A stretch of DNA of 64,000 bases from Sphingomonas sp. OV641 (GTDB lineage Bacteria; Pseudomonadota; Alphaproteobacteria; Sphingomonadales; Sphingomonadaceae). The notes under the pieces were generated by a model that saw only the letters and a program-made list of their open reading frames with translations, was not told the origin of the DNA and did not search any database. Position numbers and translations under genes: made by a program. Below, in pieces: positions 46,764 to 57,904 of the stretch (the first letter of the stretch is position 1; each line of letters opens with the position of its first letter). The stretch covers positions 1,488,001 through 1,552,000 of the forward strand of contig NZ_FNZB01000001.1 of NCBI RefSeq assembly GCF_900109205.1, in the 5' to 3' direction.

Positions 46764-47789
46764 TCAGCTCGGCACCTTTACCCGGCCGGTCAGCGCATTG
46801 AAGGCGCCGATGGCGCGACCCGTACGGCCCTTGACCAGCGCACGGCCCGCTTCGTCGAGGATGCCGAGGGTAACCTGTGGCAACTGCCCGGCCGCGAAAC
46901 GGCGCGCGGCGCGCAGGCGGCTGCGGTAAAGGAAGCCGACCGAGCGGGCCGAAATGCCGTCCGGCGTGGAACCGGCGGACGACCCGACCTTATGGTACAC
47001 GCGGCTGGCGAGTGCCAGCCCGGCGCGGAAGGCCGGCCGGCCGCGCAACACCCAATCGGCCTCCTCATAATAAAGGAAATAGCTTTCCTCCATTAGCCTG
47101 ACCGATCGGAGGAAGGTCCCGGTCGCCAGCATGGACGCGCCGATGGGATACAGCAGTTCGTGCGCGCGCAGTGGATCGGCGGCGACCGCTGCATCCACCG
47201 CATCGGCGCGCCGGCCCTTCCCCAAATGCCGTCCGCGGAATGTGCGCAAATCGAGCGCTCCAGCATAGGCCTGCAACGTGTCGGGGCGGTGATATTCGAT
47301 CATGGTGGAACCGATCAGGCCCAAGCCCGGATCGGCCGTCGACGCATTTACCAGATGCTTCAATGCGTCGGCCGGGACCACCGTGTCGTTGTTGAGCAGC
47401 CAAGCATGGTCAATCCCACGCGCTAGTGCCCAACGCAGCCCGACATTGTTACCGCCCGCAAAGCCCAGATTGCCGCCTGTATCGACGAGAACCAATTCCG
47501 CGGCATCGTCATCGTCGCCCGCTTCGGCTGCTCCACGATCGAGCGTTTTGACCCCGCGCGGTAAGCGCGGCGCCGCGAGCGGAACCGGACTTGCCGGGTC
47601 GACCGCAACGAATGCGTCGCCCCGCGCCCACGCAGCGATCCGTTCCAGCGAGCCGTCGCGCGAGCCGTTGTCGCATACGACGATCCGATACGCGGCATAA
47701 TCCAGCGCCAGGCAGCTCTGGATGCAGGCAATCGTGTCCTGCCAGCCGTTCCAGTTGACCAAGACGATAGCGACCGACGGCGCGGTCAT
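46764..47789 (-). CDS. GT2-family glycosyltransferase
   Basis: 341 residues, GT-A fold: VAIVLVNWNGWQDTIACI, VVCDNGSRDGSLE, GGNLGFAGGNNVGLR and the metal-binding region WLLNNDTVVPADAL. It resembles rhamnosyltransferase-type GT2 enzymes (ESYFLYYEEADWVLR). A dTDP-rhamnose donor fits the rmlCBDA genes in the same locus but is inference. The ATG overlaps the stop of the FrhB-like gene. Confidence 0.87.
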   Translation of the reverse strand: MTAPSVAIVLVNWNGWQDTIACIQSCLALDYAAYRIVVCDNGSRDGSLERIAAWARGDAFVAVDPASPVPLAAPRLPRGVKTLDRGAAEAGDDDDAAELVLVDTGGNLGFAGGNNVGLRWALARGIDHAWLLNNDTVVPADALKHLVNASTADPGLGLIGSTMIEYHRPDTLQAYAGALDLRTFRGRHLGKGRRADAVDAAVAADPLRAHELLYPIGASMLATGTFLRSVRLMEESYFLYYEEADWVLRGRPAFRAGLALASRVYHKVGSSAGSTPDGISARSVGFLYRSRLRAARRFAAGQLPQVTLGILDEAGRALVKGRTGRAIGAFNALTGRVKVPS

Positions 47790-48991
47790 GCCAGTCGCTT
47801 TCCACGCGAGCGGCGGAACGTACCCCATAAGTTGCGCAGCAGCTCCTTGGGCGATGTCTTCGCGGAAAGGCGCGACAGTGCCAGATGGGCGTAACGCGGA
47901 CCTTGTCGCCGCGCCGCCCATACTGCGGCGGAGCGCGCCAGCGCGTTGCGCTTGCGCGTGACCTGATAGGGCTGCATGCGCGCAATCTCGCTAACGTCCA
48001 GCGGATCGACGGCGATTGCGCCACGTGCTTCTGCCGCTGCGATCAGCCGGACGCCGGCCTCCGTGCGAGCAACGATCAGGCTGCGGCCATCGCGCTCCTC
48101 GAAATCGGGATAGCCATCTTTGCCGTACCACGCATCCGCGCAGGCCACGTCGGCAAATTCGCCGGTTCCGTCAGGGCAGATCTTGCAACGGAACTGAAGG
48201 TGCTTGTTAAGGATGCGGCCCCAGCTGGCCTCATAGGTCATGCTTTCTTCACTGCCGTCACGGCGGCGGGCGCGGGCGAGGCCGGGCCAGCCGTCGCCGC
48301 GATATTGGAACTGGGCGACATCATCGTGCTCGACGCCAAGCGCATCCAGCACCGCTTGGGTGCCGCGGCGGCTGGGCACCCCGGCACAGAAAAAGGCAAG
48401 CTTGTAGGGTATCAGCGCGTCGATCCTAGGATCGCGCTTCGCCATGCGGCGCAGCGTGGCGACATCGCACGGCTTGCCGATGAAGGCGAATGGACGACCG
48501 GCGGCTAAATATGTTTCCAGATCGGCCAGGGGCGAGGAAGGCGCGTACCGAGAGCCGGCGGCGGCGATGACCTCTTCGCGCGAGCCTCGGCGCGTTGTCA
48601 CATTACCGATGGCATCAGCCGGGTCGGCACCGGTTGCCAGAACGAAATCGATCTCACCCGTTTCCAGTAGATGGATCGTCAAGGCGGACAGCACCCCACC
48701 CGAGGAGCCGCGGAAGCGAACCTGCGGATCTGTGGCGTAGCCGGTGGCCAGCCGCCGGATCGGCCCCCAGAGATCGTGATAATCGGGACTAGTCGCGTCA
48801 TGCGCGAGCGCACGGCCAGCGCAGACAGCGTCCAGCGTTTCGCGCTGCGCGGCGTTGAGCGGCACGGGGCGCGGGCGCAGATATCCCTCAGCGCTCATCG
48901 CAATTTCCAAGCCGGGCGCCCGGATCGCCGCGACGCAACCGCCACAGCCGAAACATAGGCCATTGTCGAGGATGCCGGGCAAGTCAGCCAT
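47786..48991 (-). CDS. FrhB-like (coenzyme F420 hydrogenase beta family) Fe-S protein
   Basis: 401 residues. A ferredoxin-like Cys cluster (NGLCFGCGGCVAA) is followed by the FrhB N-terminal and C-terminal domains (RFRGSSGGVLSALTIHL, GKPCDVATLRRM, FRCKICPDGTGEFADVACADAWYG). Such proteins use flavin and Fe-S clusters. In polysaccharide loci they regularly sit beside pyruvyltransferases and their reaction is not established. Its start overlaps the pyruvyltransferase 3' end by 8 bp. Confidence 0.85.
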   Translation of the reverse strand: MADLPGILDNGLCFGCGGCVAAIRAPGLEIAMSAEGYLRPRPVPLNAAQRETLDAVCAGRALAHDATSPDYHDLWGPIRRLATGYATDPQVRFRGSSGGVLSALTIHLLETGEIDFVLATGADPADAIGNVTTRRGSREEVIAAAGSRYAPSSPLADLETYLAAGRPFAFIGKPCDVATLRRMAKRDPRIDALIPYKLAFFCAGVPSRRGTQAVLDALGVEHDDVAQFQYRGDGWPGLARARRRDGSEESMTYEASWGRILNKHLQFRCKICPDGTGEFADVACADAWYGKDGYPDFEERDGRSLIVARTEAGVRLIAAAEARGAIAVDPLDVSEIARMQPYQVTRKRNALARSAAVWAARRQGPRYAHLALSRLSAKTSPKELLRNLWGTFRRSRGKRLA

Positions 48992-50159
48992 GCGATGCTA
49001 CTTCTTGCAGAATCGCCGCCAGCCTAGCCTCATATTGGTCCAGCCGTTCCCGAGCCATCGAAAGCCCGGGCTCAATCGCGGCAGCAAGCGCCGCGCGATC
49101 CTCATAGCCCTGCACCACCGTGGCAAAAGCAGCGTCGGTGTCCAACGCGCGGCCATCAACGTAATGGGGATAGCCGAGCGTGCCGAACAAGCCGTTGAAC
49201 TTGCGGCTATAGGCGATCGGCACCACCGGAACCTGCGCCGAGAAAGCACCGATGCATGCATGCATCCGGCCGCCGACGACGAAGTCCAGCCCAGACATAT
49301 AACCTTTGGCCGCACTGGCACTGGCGAAATCGGGCGGCACCACCAGCTGGGGATATCGCGAGGTCAGCTCAGGGATCACGGTGCGATCGTCGTCATTGCC
49401 GTCAAAAGCGACCACATGGGGGATCAGGTGAACCTCGGTATCCGGCTTGGCCGACCAATGCTCGATGAGGCGATGGGTAAGCGCAGGGTAATCGATGGTT
49501 AGCCCGAACTCGTTCGCGCGCCGATAGCCACCGCGGTACAGTAGACCCGAAACGTTCATGCCCAAGCGGCGCTTCACGCCGTCGCGCGGGCGCCGGTCAA
49601 AGGGAAGGCGGAAGGCAACGTCGATGAACTCACCCGTCTCAGTCGTCAGCTTACAGCCGCGCAGAAAGTCGGACGATAGCGAATCGCGGGCATATACGGC
49701 CCGCGCACGGTTCATGATCGCGGTGGCGACGCGTCGGCGCCAGGGCGTGTCGAACGGTCCCATGGTCTGCGGCGCGAGCACCAAAGGCTTGCCAAGTGCA
49801 AGCGCCGCCATTTTCGTGCCCGCATGAAAGGCGAAGCGCTTGCCGCCGTAAATATCGGTCCAGCTGTCGCCCTCACCTATATCGACCACCACATCTGCGG
49901 TGCGCAACACCTTCAGGAAATCCGAGCGACCGGTGGCGATCGCCTTCGGGCTGGGCATCGGGCCAATGGTGACATCCGGATCGATGGTGGTGGGATCGAC
50001 GCGATTGACCGCACACAGGGTGGTGAAGCGCACCTCCCGGCCGATGCGCGCCGCCGCGCCACGAAGGATGGCAATGTTGGAGCGGGTCAACGCATCAACG
50101 CCTAGATTACCATGACCGATTGCGTGCCACGGCAGCGCGACGTGTATAGGGATGGTCAT
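48984..50159 (-). CDS. Polysaccharide pyruvyltransferase family protein
   Basis: 391 residues. Family marks are GNLGVDALTRSNI, the GEGDSWTDIYGG region, LAPQTMGPF and the C-terminal GGRMHACIGAFSAQVPVVPIAYSRKF. Members add a pyruvate ketal from phosphoenolpyruvate to a sugar of the repeat unit, giving the polymer negative charge. Co-translated with the acetyltransferase gene upstream (ATGA overlap) and the FrhB-like gene downstream. Confidence 0.87.
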   Translation of the reverse strand: MTIPIHVALPWHAIGHGNLGVDALTRSNIAILRGAAARIGREVRFTTLCAVNRVDPTTIDPDVTIGPMPSPKAIATGRSDFLKVLRTADVVVDIGEGDSWTDIYGGKRFAFHAGTKMAALALGKPLVLAPQTMGPFDTPWRRRVATAIMNRARAVYARDSLSSDFLRGCKLTTETGEFIDVAFRLPFDRRPRDGVKRRLGMNVSGLLYRGGYRRANEFGLTIDYPALTHRLIEHWSAKPDTEVHLIPHVVAFDGNDDDRTVIPELTSRYPQLVVPPDFASASAAKGYMSGLDFVVGGRMHACIGAFSAQVPVVPIAYSRKFNGLFGTLGYPHYVDGRALDTDAAFATVVQGYEDRAALAAAIEPGLSMARERLDQYEARLAAILQEVASHG

Positions 50160-50773
50160 GCCTGTGCAGCTCGCTTGCGGGCGGCGAAATGCGCCGCAGG
50201 ATCGAAGATGAGGCCGGGTTGCTCGCGCGCCATGACGCGCAGCTCGTCGGGAGTCTTTTCCCACCATCGCGTTTGCTCGATGGCGGCGATGGTGGCCGCG
50301 TCGAAGCGCATCCGCAGGAGGCGCGCCGGATTGCCACCGACGATGGCGTAAGCCGGCACAGGCCGCGTCACCACCGCGCCAGCCGCGATGGCGGCACCGC
50401 GCCCCACCTCGCGAACACTCGGGAGCAGGACCGCATTGTGGCCGATCCACACGTCGTCGCCGATCGTCATCGGCACGGGTTCGATCATGCTGCGGTCCAC
50501 GACGCCGAGCGTTTCGTTGTAGAGATAGGCAGTCAGGCCGATAAAGTCGACGCCGTGGTTACGCAGGTAGATTTGCGTGCTGGAGGCGAAGGAGCAATAT
50601 CGCCCGACCGTAACGCCGGACGGCACGCGAGATAGGTCGAAGCAGCCGTAACTATAGAGGCCAACATGGACGCCGTGGGCGGCGAACCGCGCCCGCAGCG
50701 GCTCGCTGGTGAGCTGTTCCTGCTGCGTCAGTTGACGACGCAAACGTCGACGTAATTTGGTGACGATCGACAT
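50156..50773 (-). CDS. Left-handed beta-helix acyltransferase (CatB/NodL type)
   Basis: 205 residues with hexapeptide repeats: VTVGRYCSFAS, MTIGDDVWIGHNAVLLPSV, IAAGAVVTRPVPAYAIVGGNPARLLRMRF. The histidine and the tail after GGNPA are typical of acetyl-CoA-dependent O-acetyltransferases. It likely acetylates a sugar in the polymer. The ATG at 50773 has AGGAT 8 bp upstream; a GTG at 50779 that overlaps the Wzx stop is the alternative. Confidence 0.87.
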   Translation of the reverse strand: MSIVTKLRRRLRRQLTQQEQLTSEPLRARFAAHGVHVGLYSYGCFDLSRVPSGVTVGRYCSFASSTQIYLRNHGVDFIGLTAYLYNETLGVVDRSMIEPVPMTIGDDVWIGHNAVLLPSVREVGRGAAIAAGAVVTRPVPAYAIVGGNPARLLRMRFDAATIAAIEQTRWWEKTPDELRVMAREQPGLIFDPAAHFAARKRAAQA

Positions 50774-50775
50774 GG

Positions 50776-52113
50776 TCACATCCTTCCGGCAAGCAGCGCG
50801 AGCAGTAATGCCGTTAGCGGCAAACCGACGAGGCTGGCTATCACCGCGGTGTCGCGTCGATCACTACGCAAAAGGCTCAATCCGAGTACGGCGAAATTGA
50901 CGGCACCGATCAGCGCTAGTAGCCATGCCGCGACGCGCAGATGAGCGCCAGGCAGCAGCAGCACCGTGGCCACGACGAACGCGGCGGCTGCGGCTATCTG
51001 ACTAACGATGCGCGGCGTAATGCGGTTGAGCGCAACCAACTGAATACCGAAGCCCGCGGCGGCGAAGCGCAGCAGCGCGTACGCCCCGAAGCCTGCCCAC
51101 AGCGGTTGTAATGAGGCGTAGCGATCACCGTATAAGTGTGTCGTGATCAGCGGGCCGACAAAGGTGAATGCCAGCCCGGCGACGAGCGCCAGCCCTGCAA
51201 ACTCAATCGTTACGCGCCGCGACAGGCGGCGGAACGGCTTGAGTTCGGGCTGGGCCGCGGCGCTCGAGAGGGCCGGCATGTAAACGGTGGAGAGCACCAC
51301 GGCGAACGGCACGATCACCTGCACCAGCCGCGCACCCGCCTGGTAAACGCCCATTTCATAGGAGCTCAGCAGAAGCGCGAACAACAGGACGTCGATTTGA
51401 CTGGTCAGTACGGTAAGGATATTATCTACGGCATAGTTCGCACTGGCGTGCAGCGTGGCGCGCATCTCCGCGACGCTGCGACCCATGCCTGCCAGAGGCC
51501 CCAGCCAGCATCGAAGGCGCCATTGCACCGCCGCGAGATAGAACAGGCGCGTGGCGAGGAAAACGCCCGCCGCCGCGCTGACGCTGCCGGTCCATGCGGC
51601 AACCCCGCCAGTGCCGAGCAACATCACGACGCTGGTAGAAACGACCAGTGCAGCCTCCACCTCGAACCGGCGGTGCGCGCGCGCGACCACCATGGACAGG
51701 TCCGCGAAGGAGTAGGCGAGCGTGCCCATAAAGACGCAGGCATAGATCGGCAGCTGGGTGACCGGGACCGCAAACGCGGCGGCAATGATCGCCACGAGGA
51801 GCGCCGCCAGTGCGAGCAACACCTTCACAGCCAGCGCATCACCGACGATACGCCCCGCGTCGGGCGGTGCGATCGACGCCCGGCGTAGCGCGGACGTGGC
51901 AAGCCCATAGTCTGTCGCGAGAGACACGAACGTGGCATAGGCCATGGCCGTGGCAATGACGCCAAACTGCGTCGGCCCCAGATAGCGAGCAAGCACCACG
52001 AAGGTCAGCAGTCCCAGCCCCATGCGAGCTATGGTCGCGACCAGCATCATTGCCTTGTCGCGCTGCCGTGTTCCTGTGTCGTATGACGGGTTAGCCGTTG
52101 CCGAGGAAGTCAT
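50776..52113 (-). CDS. Wzx-type oligosaccharide flippase
   Basis: About 445 residues with twelve or more hydrophobic helices, polysaccharide-synthase/MATE fold. The N-terminal ARYLGPTQFGVIATAMAYA and the central SQIDVLLFALLLSSYEMGVYQAGARL are typical. It moves lipid-linked repeat units across the inner membrane. The ATG at 52113 is preferred; a GTG at 52131 adds six residues. Confidence 0.87.
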   Translation of the reverse strand: MTSSATANPSYDTGTRQRDKAMMLVATIARMGLGLLTFVVLARYLGPTQFGVIATAMAYATFVSLATDYGLATSALRRASIAPPDAGRIVGDALAVKVLLALAALLVAIIAAAFAVPVTQLPIYACVFMGTLAYSFADLSMVVARAHRRFEVEAALVVSTSVVMLLGTGGVAAWTGSVSAAAGVFLATRLFYLAAVQWRLRCWLGPLAGMGRSVAEMRATLHASANYAVDNILTVLTSQIDVLLFALLLSSYEMGVYQAGARLVQVIVPFAVVLSTVYMPALSSAAAQPELKPFRRLSRRVTIEFAGLALVAGLAFTFVGPLITTHLYGDRYASLQPLWAGFGAYALLRFAAAGFGIQLVALNRITPRIVSQIAAAAAFVVATVLLLPGAHLRVAAWLLALIGAVNFAVLGLSLLRSDRRDTAVIASLVGLPLTALLLALLAGRM

Positions 52114-52245
52114 GTGGCATTTCGCTGACACAGAAACGCGAATCTGATTTGCTCAATGGCGCTGCGCACGGCCCCCTGCCTTCCCCAATTCCGTAGTTTT
52201 TTAATTGATGAGTTGTGCATTGCAAGGTGAAGCTCGGCGTCTCGC

Positions 52246-53580
52246 CTATTCACGAATCGAACTTACGCGGGCCGCCGCCGACTTGCTGAGCCGCCGGGAG
52301 GCCATTCTCCCAGAATAAGAAATGAAATAACCGAGAGATAGGAAGACCAAGACCAAAGCATCGTCGATCGCGATGACTGACAAACCTAAGGCGCAACCGG
52401 CAATCAGCGCCGCAAAGGACGCCAAAAGGCCGCGTTGCCATGATTGTCGCTCACGAAGCGCCAGGAGTAGGCCGTGCAGCGTTATGACCACCAACATTAT
52501 AGTATAAAGCGTGACGCCAGCATATCCGCTATCAACGGCGGCAACCACATAGGCGCTGTCCACGGTGATAATATCGTTGCGGCCTTCTACTCCTGCATAT
52601 TGCCCGGCCATGCCGCTTCCATAGCCGCCAAGTGGTCGACTTTGCAGCGCGGAACCTGCCAGTTCCATCTGCAGCTCACGTATCTCTGTGCTGCCCGACT
52701 CTCGAGAGTTTGTGCCCGTGGTAAGCGCCATAACACGATCCAGCACGAACGGCGAGCTGACTAGCGCCAACATAGTAAACGCCATGAAGCCCAGTGTGCG
52801 GCCTTTGTTGCGCACGTCCAGTGTGTAAGCGCCGAAAAACATGCCTAGCGCCACGCCCAAAACGAGGAACGGCGAGCGCGATTGACAAATTATGATGCCG
52901 ATCCCGATACACGGCAGAAGCATTACACCAGCGAGGCGCCACCGTCTCGAACCGTTTAATGCAAAGGCGACCGCTAGCGGGGCAAGCATCGCCATTACCT
53001 GCCCATACACGATGGGATGGGCAAAAACCGCTTTGATGCGAAAACTGTTCGCATCAGACGACGCCGCATTGATCCCGCTGAGGACCTTCTCGTCTGCCGC
53101 CGAGAAGGTGCTGAGCCCAACAAGATCAAGGAACGGCGTACCAGTCGCGAACTCTGCCAAACCGGCAATAGTGGCGACGAATGCGCTGATAATCAGCACG
53201 TACGGAAAGGCGCGATAAGTGGGCGCGTCGCTCATGAAGATGGCGCCGATCAGCAGCCATGATGCCGCGAACACAATATCGTTTAGCGTCAGCCACAACG
53301 ACAAGCCGGGATCAATGCCGTTGGCGTCGCAGATCAGCCGCCAACCATAATATGCCCCTACCGCTGTAAGCGGCACGATAGTTCGCGGCAAGCCTCGTAA
53401 TAGGGTTGGCTGCCAAGCTGAGATGAAGACAAATAGGAAGAGGCCATAGGCGAGCAGGATAAGCGTGATGAGCGTGAACCCGCTGACACCCCGTCCCGCG
53501 AGGCTTATATAAAAATATCGCGGCCAAACGATCGCGATGATGACGCCGAGAAGGAAAAGCAAACGGGCAGTCGTACGCAT
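52246..53580 (-). CDS. Wzy/O-antigen-ligase-like polymerase
   Basis: 444 residues, about eleven transmembrane segments and one long periplasmic loop (about 270-345) that contains the Wzy_C-like SRPLGGYGSGMAG. It is the likely polymerase that joins repeat units in the periplasm. The gene has visibly more A and T than its neighbours, a common sign of transfer in wzy genes. The ATG at 53580 is chosen; the upstream frame has no hydrophobic start. Confidence 0.8.
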   Translation of the reverse strand: MRTTARLLFLLGVIIAIVWPRYFYISLAGRGVSGFTLITLILLAYGLFLFVFISAWQPTLLRGLPRTIVPLTAVGAYYGWRLICDANGIDPGLSLWLTLNDIVFAASWLLIGAIFMSDAPTYRAFPYVLIISAFVATIAGLAEFATGTPFLDLVGLSTFSAADEKVLSGINAASSDANSFRIKAVFAHPIVYGQVMAMLAPLAVAFALNGSRRWRLAGVMLLPCIGIGIIICQSRSPFLVLGVALGMFFGAYTLDVRNKGRTLGFMAFTMLALVSSPFVLDRVMALTTGTNSRESGSTEIRELQMELAGSALQSRPLGGYGSGMAGQYAGVEGRNDIITVDSAYVVAAVDSGYAGVTLYTIMLVVITLHGLLLALRERQSWQRGLLASFAALIAGCALGLSVIAIDDALVLVFLSLGYFISYSGRMASRRLSKSAAARVSSIRE

Positions 53581-53682
53581 CACATGTTTTCCCTGCGTCG
53601 CCTGTCCGGAGCCGCTACGTTCGTGACCCCTTATCGGCAAGGTTTGGCCACGGCCATGGAGTTCCTAGCCCCGGAGGGACAC

Positions 53683-54789
53683 TCAACCCTTTGAAAGCAA
53701 TGTTTCATACTGCGCCAGTACCTGTTCCCAGGTGAACTCCTCTGCCCAGCGTGCGCGGGCAGCAGCGCGCAATTCGTCGCGATATTCGGCGTTGCCGACC
53801 AGGCGTGCGATGTGCGCGGCACATTGAGCTTCACCTTCAAAGAATAGCCCAGCCTTGCCGATCACCCAGCGGTTGAATGAATTATCATGCGCAATCACTG
53901 CGTTACCGGCCCCCAACGCTTCCACCAGCGAAGGATTGGTTCCGCCGACGCGGTGGCCGTGAAGATAGGCAATGGAGTAGAGCCGCAGCGCCGCCAGCAA
54001 TGGTTTATCGTAAACCGCGCCGGGAAAGACTACTTCGTCGCTGGCGGCATCCTGCACCGCAACAAGATAAGGATGGCTCCGGCCGTACGTCCCCAAAACT
54101 GCTAACTTGGCTCCGCGAGGCGCGGCGGAGAAGGCGCGCACGATTTCCAGTACTGAATTCTCCGGCACCGGTCGCGCGATCAGGGTAAAGAAGCGGTCCG
54201 GCTCAAGTCCTAATGGCGCCAGCAGCGACGCATCCGCCTTCGTCACCAGATCACCACCATAGGGGATCATGGTGATCTGATCAGTGTGTACTCGCGTTGC
54301 AAGATGCTTCGCGATCACCGGATGGTCGGCGATCAGATGGGTGCCCGCCTTCGCTGCCAAACGTTCGTTAGCCCAAAGGAAAGCACGCGCGGCAAAGCCG
54401 TACTTGTCGCGCTTCCATTCCAGTCCGTCCATGTTGATGAAATTGGTGCGTCCCCGCATCCGCAGCCAGGTGGAAAGAAAACCCGTGTTATAGCCAAGCG
54501 TCAGGATGGTGCCCGGCACTTTCTCGACATCAGCAATGCACTTCATATCGAACTCGATCGTGCTTACCGACCCACTCCGTTTCACCGGAATGTGAATGCG
54601 ACTAATTCCTTCCCATATGTCTTGCTCGCGTTTTCCGCTATCGCTTCCCTGACAATAGACGGTGATGTTCCATCCACGATCGCGTAGAAATATAACGAGA
54701 CGTTCGGCAAAGGTCTCGAAGCCGCCATGCGCTGCCGGAACCCCTCTAATGCCGAGAATCACAAGATTACGTCCCTCGTCTTTCAGCAT
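53683..54789 (-). CDS. GT4-like glycosyltransferase with DUF1972 N-terminal domain
   Basis: 368 residues. The N-terminal DUF1972 domain begins LVILGIRGVPAAHGGFETFAERL; the C-terminal half is a GT4 donor domain (YLHGHRVGGTNPSLVEALGAGNAVIAHDN). Proteins of this type are often rhamnosyltransferases, which would fit the rml genes upstream, but this is inference. First gene of the tract after rmlA, behind a 270-bp spacer that may carry its promoter. Confidence 0.85.
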   Translation of the reverse strand: MLKDEGRNLVILGIRGVPAAHGGFETFAERLVIFLRDRGWNITVYCQGSDSGKREQDIWEGISRIHIPVKRSGSVSTIEFDMKCIADVEKVPGTILTLGYNTGFLSTWLRMRGRTNFINMDGLEWKRDKYGFAARAFLWANERLAAKAGTHLIADHPVIAKHLATRVHTDQITMIPYGGDLVTKADASLLAPLGLEPDRFFTLIARPVPENSVLEIVRAFSAAPRGAKLAVLGTYGRSHPYLVAVQDAASDEVVFPGAVYDKPLLAALRLYSIAYLHGHRVGGTNPSLVEALGAGNAVIAHDNSFNRWVIGKAGLFFEGEAQCAAHIARLVGNAEYRDELRAAARARWAEEFTWEQVLAQYETLLSKG

Positions 54790-55059
54790 TAGAGATCCCT
54801 TGTGCTTTTCCGGCGCGTATAAGCTTTAGATTTCGAAGCCCAACGACCGGCGATCGCTGACGGCTGATAAGGTCACCTTCGATGGCGACGCGTGCGTTAC
54901 CAACGCGCGAAATCATCGTCCACTCTGCTGCATTGCAAAATAGAGTCTGTGTTTGAATTCGTATGTGTAGACAAAGCTGAGCCTAACAGCGGCGTATGGA
55001 GGCACGTTACGTTGCTGTACACCCTCACGGCTCCGAAGATTGATGCGGATGCGCCCGAA

Positions 55060-55925
<866 letters not shown>

Positions 55926-55929
<4 letters not shown>

Positions 55930-56840
55930 GAGCGGTTCTCCATTTGGGTGTCTCCGATCAGTTCGTCGAGAATGTCGCTCAATGCGTCCTGCCACGGACG
56001 CGGCTGGATGCCGTAAGCCGCGCCGATCGCGGCATGGCTGAGCAGCGAATTGGCCGGGCGGCGTGCCGGTGTCGGATAGTCGCTGGTGGGGATGCCCTTC
56101 ACCTCGGCCGATGCCCCGCCGCGGTCTGCGCTCTGCGCGAAGATCTCGCGCGCGAAGCCCGCCCAGGTGGTCGGCCCGGCATTGGAGAAGTGGAACGTGC
56201 CGGTCGGCGCGGCCTCGTCCTCAACTAGCCGGACAGTGATCGTCATCAGCGCCTGAGCCAGATCCGCAGCGCTGGTCGGCGTGCCGTGCTGGTCCTCGAC
56301 CACCGTCAGCATGTCGCGCTCGGCGCCGACGCGCAGCATGGTCTTCACGAAATTGTTGCCGTGCGCCGAGACGACCCAGGCCGTCCGCACGATCACATGC
56401 CGCGCACCCGAGGTGCGCACCGCCAGCTCGCCGCCTAGCTTCGACGCGCCGTATACGCCGAGCGGCGCGACGGGATCGTCGACCTCCCACGCGCCCTGCT
56501 TGTCGCCGGCGAAGACATAGTCGGTCGACACCTGGACCAGTGGGATGTTTGCCTTGGCGCACGCCTCGCCGAACGCGGCGGGGGCCATGGCGTTGACCGC
56601 CCAGGCGGCGACGACGTCGCTCTCCGCCTTGTCGACCGCGGTATAGGCCGCGCCGTTGATCACCGCGGCCCATTCGCGCCCATTGTGTCCGGCTGCCACC
56701 TTGGCGGCGATCGCGGCGGTGTCGGTCAGGTCGAGGTCGGCGACGTCGATCGCGACGACCTCATAGCCGTCGGGCCAGGCGCACCGCTGCAGCTCGGTGC
56801 CGAGCTGGCCGTTCCCGCCGGTGACGAGGATCGCCTTCAT
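55926..56840 (-). CDS. rmlD: dTDP-4-dehydrorhamnose reductase
   Basis: 304 residues, extended SDR. The nucleotide motif is [13 protein letters not shown], with STDYVFAGD and the catalytic YGASKLGGE. It reduces dTDP-4-keto-L-rhamnose to dTDP-L-rhamnose. Start and stop both overlap neighbouring rml genes by ATGA. Confidence 0.95.
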
Positions 56841-57889
56841 GCGGCCACGCCGCGGCGCTGCGCCGCACCGCGCTCGACGATCGGGCGCCACCAGGCCTCG
56901 TTGTCGAGATACCAGCGCACCGTCTTCTCGATGCCGGTCTCGAACGTCTCCTCAGGCCGCCAGCCAAGCTCCTGCTCGATCCGTGTCGCGTCGATCGCAT
57001 AGCGCTTGTCGTGCCCCGGGCGGTCGGCGACCGAGGTGATCTGGTCGGCGTACGGCTTACCGTCGGCGCGTGGGCGAAGCTGGTCGAGGATCGCGCAGAT
57101 GGTGTGCACCACCTCGATATTCTGCTTCTCGTTGAACCCGCCGACATTGTACGTCCGGCCGAGCTCCCCGCGCTCGAACACCGCCTGAAGCGCGCGGACA
57201 TGATCCTCGACGAACAGCCAGTCGCGCACCTGATCGCCCTTGCCGTAAACCGGCAGCGGCTCGCCATCCAAGGCCTTGGCGATCATCAGCGGCACCAGCT
57301 TCTCGGGGAAGTGGTACGGGCCATAGTTGTTCGAGCAATTGGTGATCAGCACCGGCAGCCCGAAGGTATGGCCCCAGGCGCTGACGAGGTGGTCGCTGCC
57401 CGCCTTGCTGGCCGAATAGGGCGAGCGCGGATCGTAGGGCGTGTCCTCGGTGAATAGGCCTTCCTCACCCAGCGAGCCGTATACTTCGTCGGTGGAGATA
57501 TGGTGGAAGCGGAACCGCTCCTTGGTGTCGCCTTCGAGGCTTTGCCAATAGCCGCGCGCCTCGGCCAGCATCGTATAGGTGCCGACGACATTGGTCTGGA
57601 TGAACGCGGCCGGCCCGTCGATCGAGCGGTCGACATGGCTTTCCGCGGCGAGGTGCGTGATGACGTCGGGCTGGAACTCGGCGATCGCGGCGCGGACCGC
57701 CTCGGCGTCACAGATGTCGCCCTGGACGAAGCGATAGCGGTTGCTGTTCGCCACCCGCTCGACCGTCGACAGCGTGCCGGCATAGGTCAGCTTGTCGAAA
57801 TTGAGCACCTCGTATTCGGTGTTCTCGATGAGGTGCCGGACGAGCGCCGAGCCGATGAAGCCGGCCCCGCCGGTGACGAAGATACGCAT
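56837..57889 (-). CDS. rmlB: dTDP-glucose 4,6-dehydratase
   Basis: 350 residues, extended [42 protein letters not shown], the catalytic [12 protein letters not shown] and [17 protein letters not shown]. Second step of dTDP-rhamnose synthesis. It starts 15 bp after rmlC. Confidence 0.97.
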   Translation of the reverse strand: MRIFVTGGAGFIGSALVRHLIENTEYEVLNFDKLTYAGTLSTVERVANSNRYRFVQGDICDAEAVRAAIAEFQPDVITHLAAESHVDRSIDGPAAFIQTNVVGTYTMLAEARGYWQSLEGDTKERFRFHHISTDEVYGSLGEEGLFTEDTPYDPRSPYSASKAGSDHLVSAWGHTFGLPVLITNCSNNYGPYHFPEKLVPLMIAKALDGEPLPVYGKGDQVRDWLFVEDHVRALQAVFERGELGRTYNVGGFNEKQNIEVVHTICAILDQLRPRADGKPYADQITSVADRPGHDKRYAIDATRIEQELGWRPEETFETGIEKTVRWYLDNEAWWRPIVERGAAQRRGVAA

Positions 57890-57904
57890 GGAGTGTTTGG
57901 TCCT

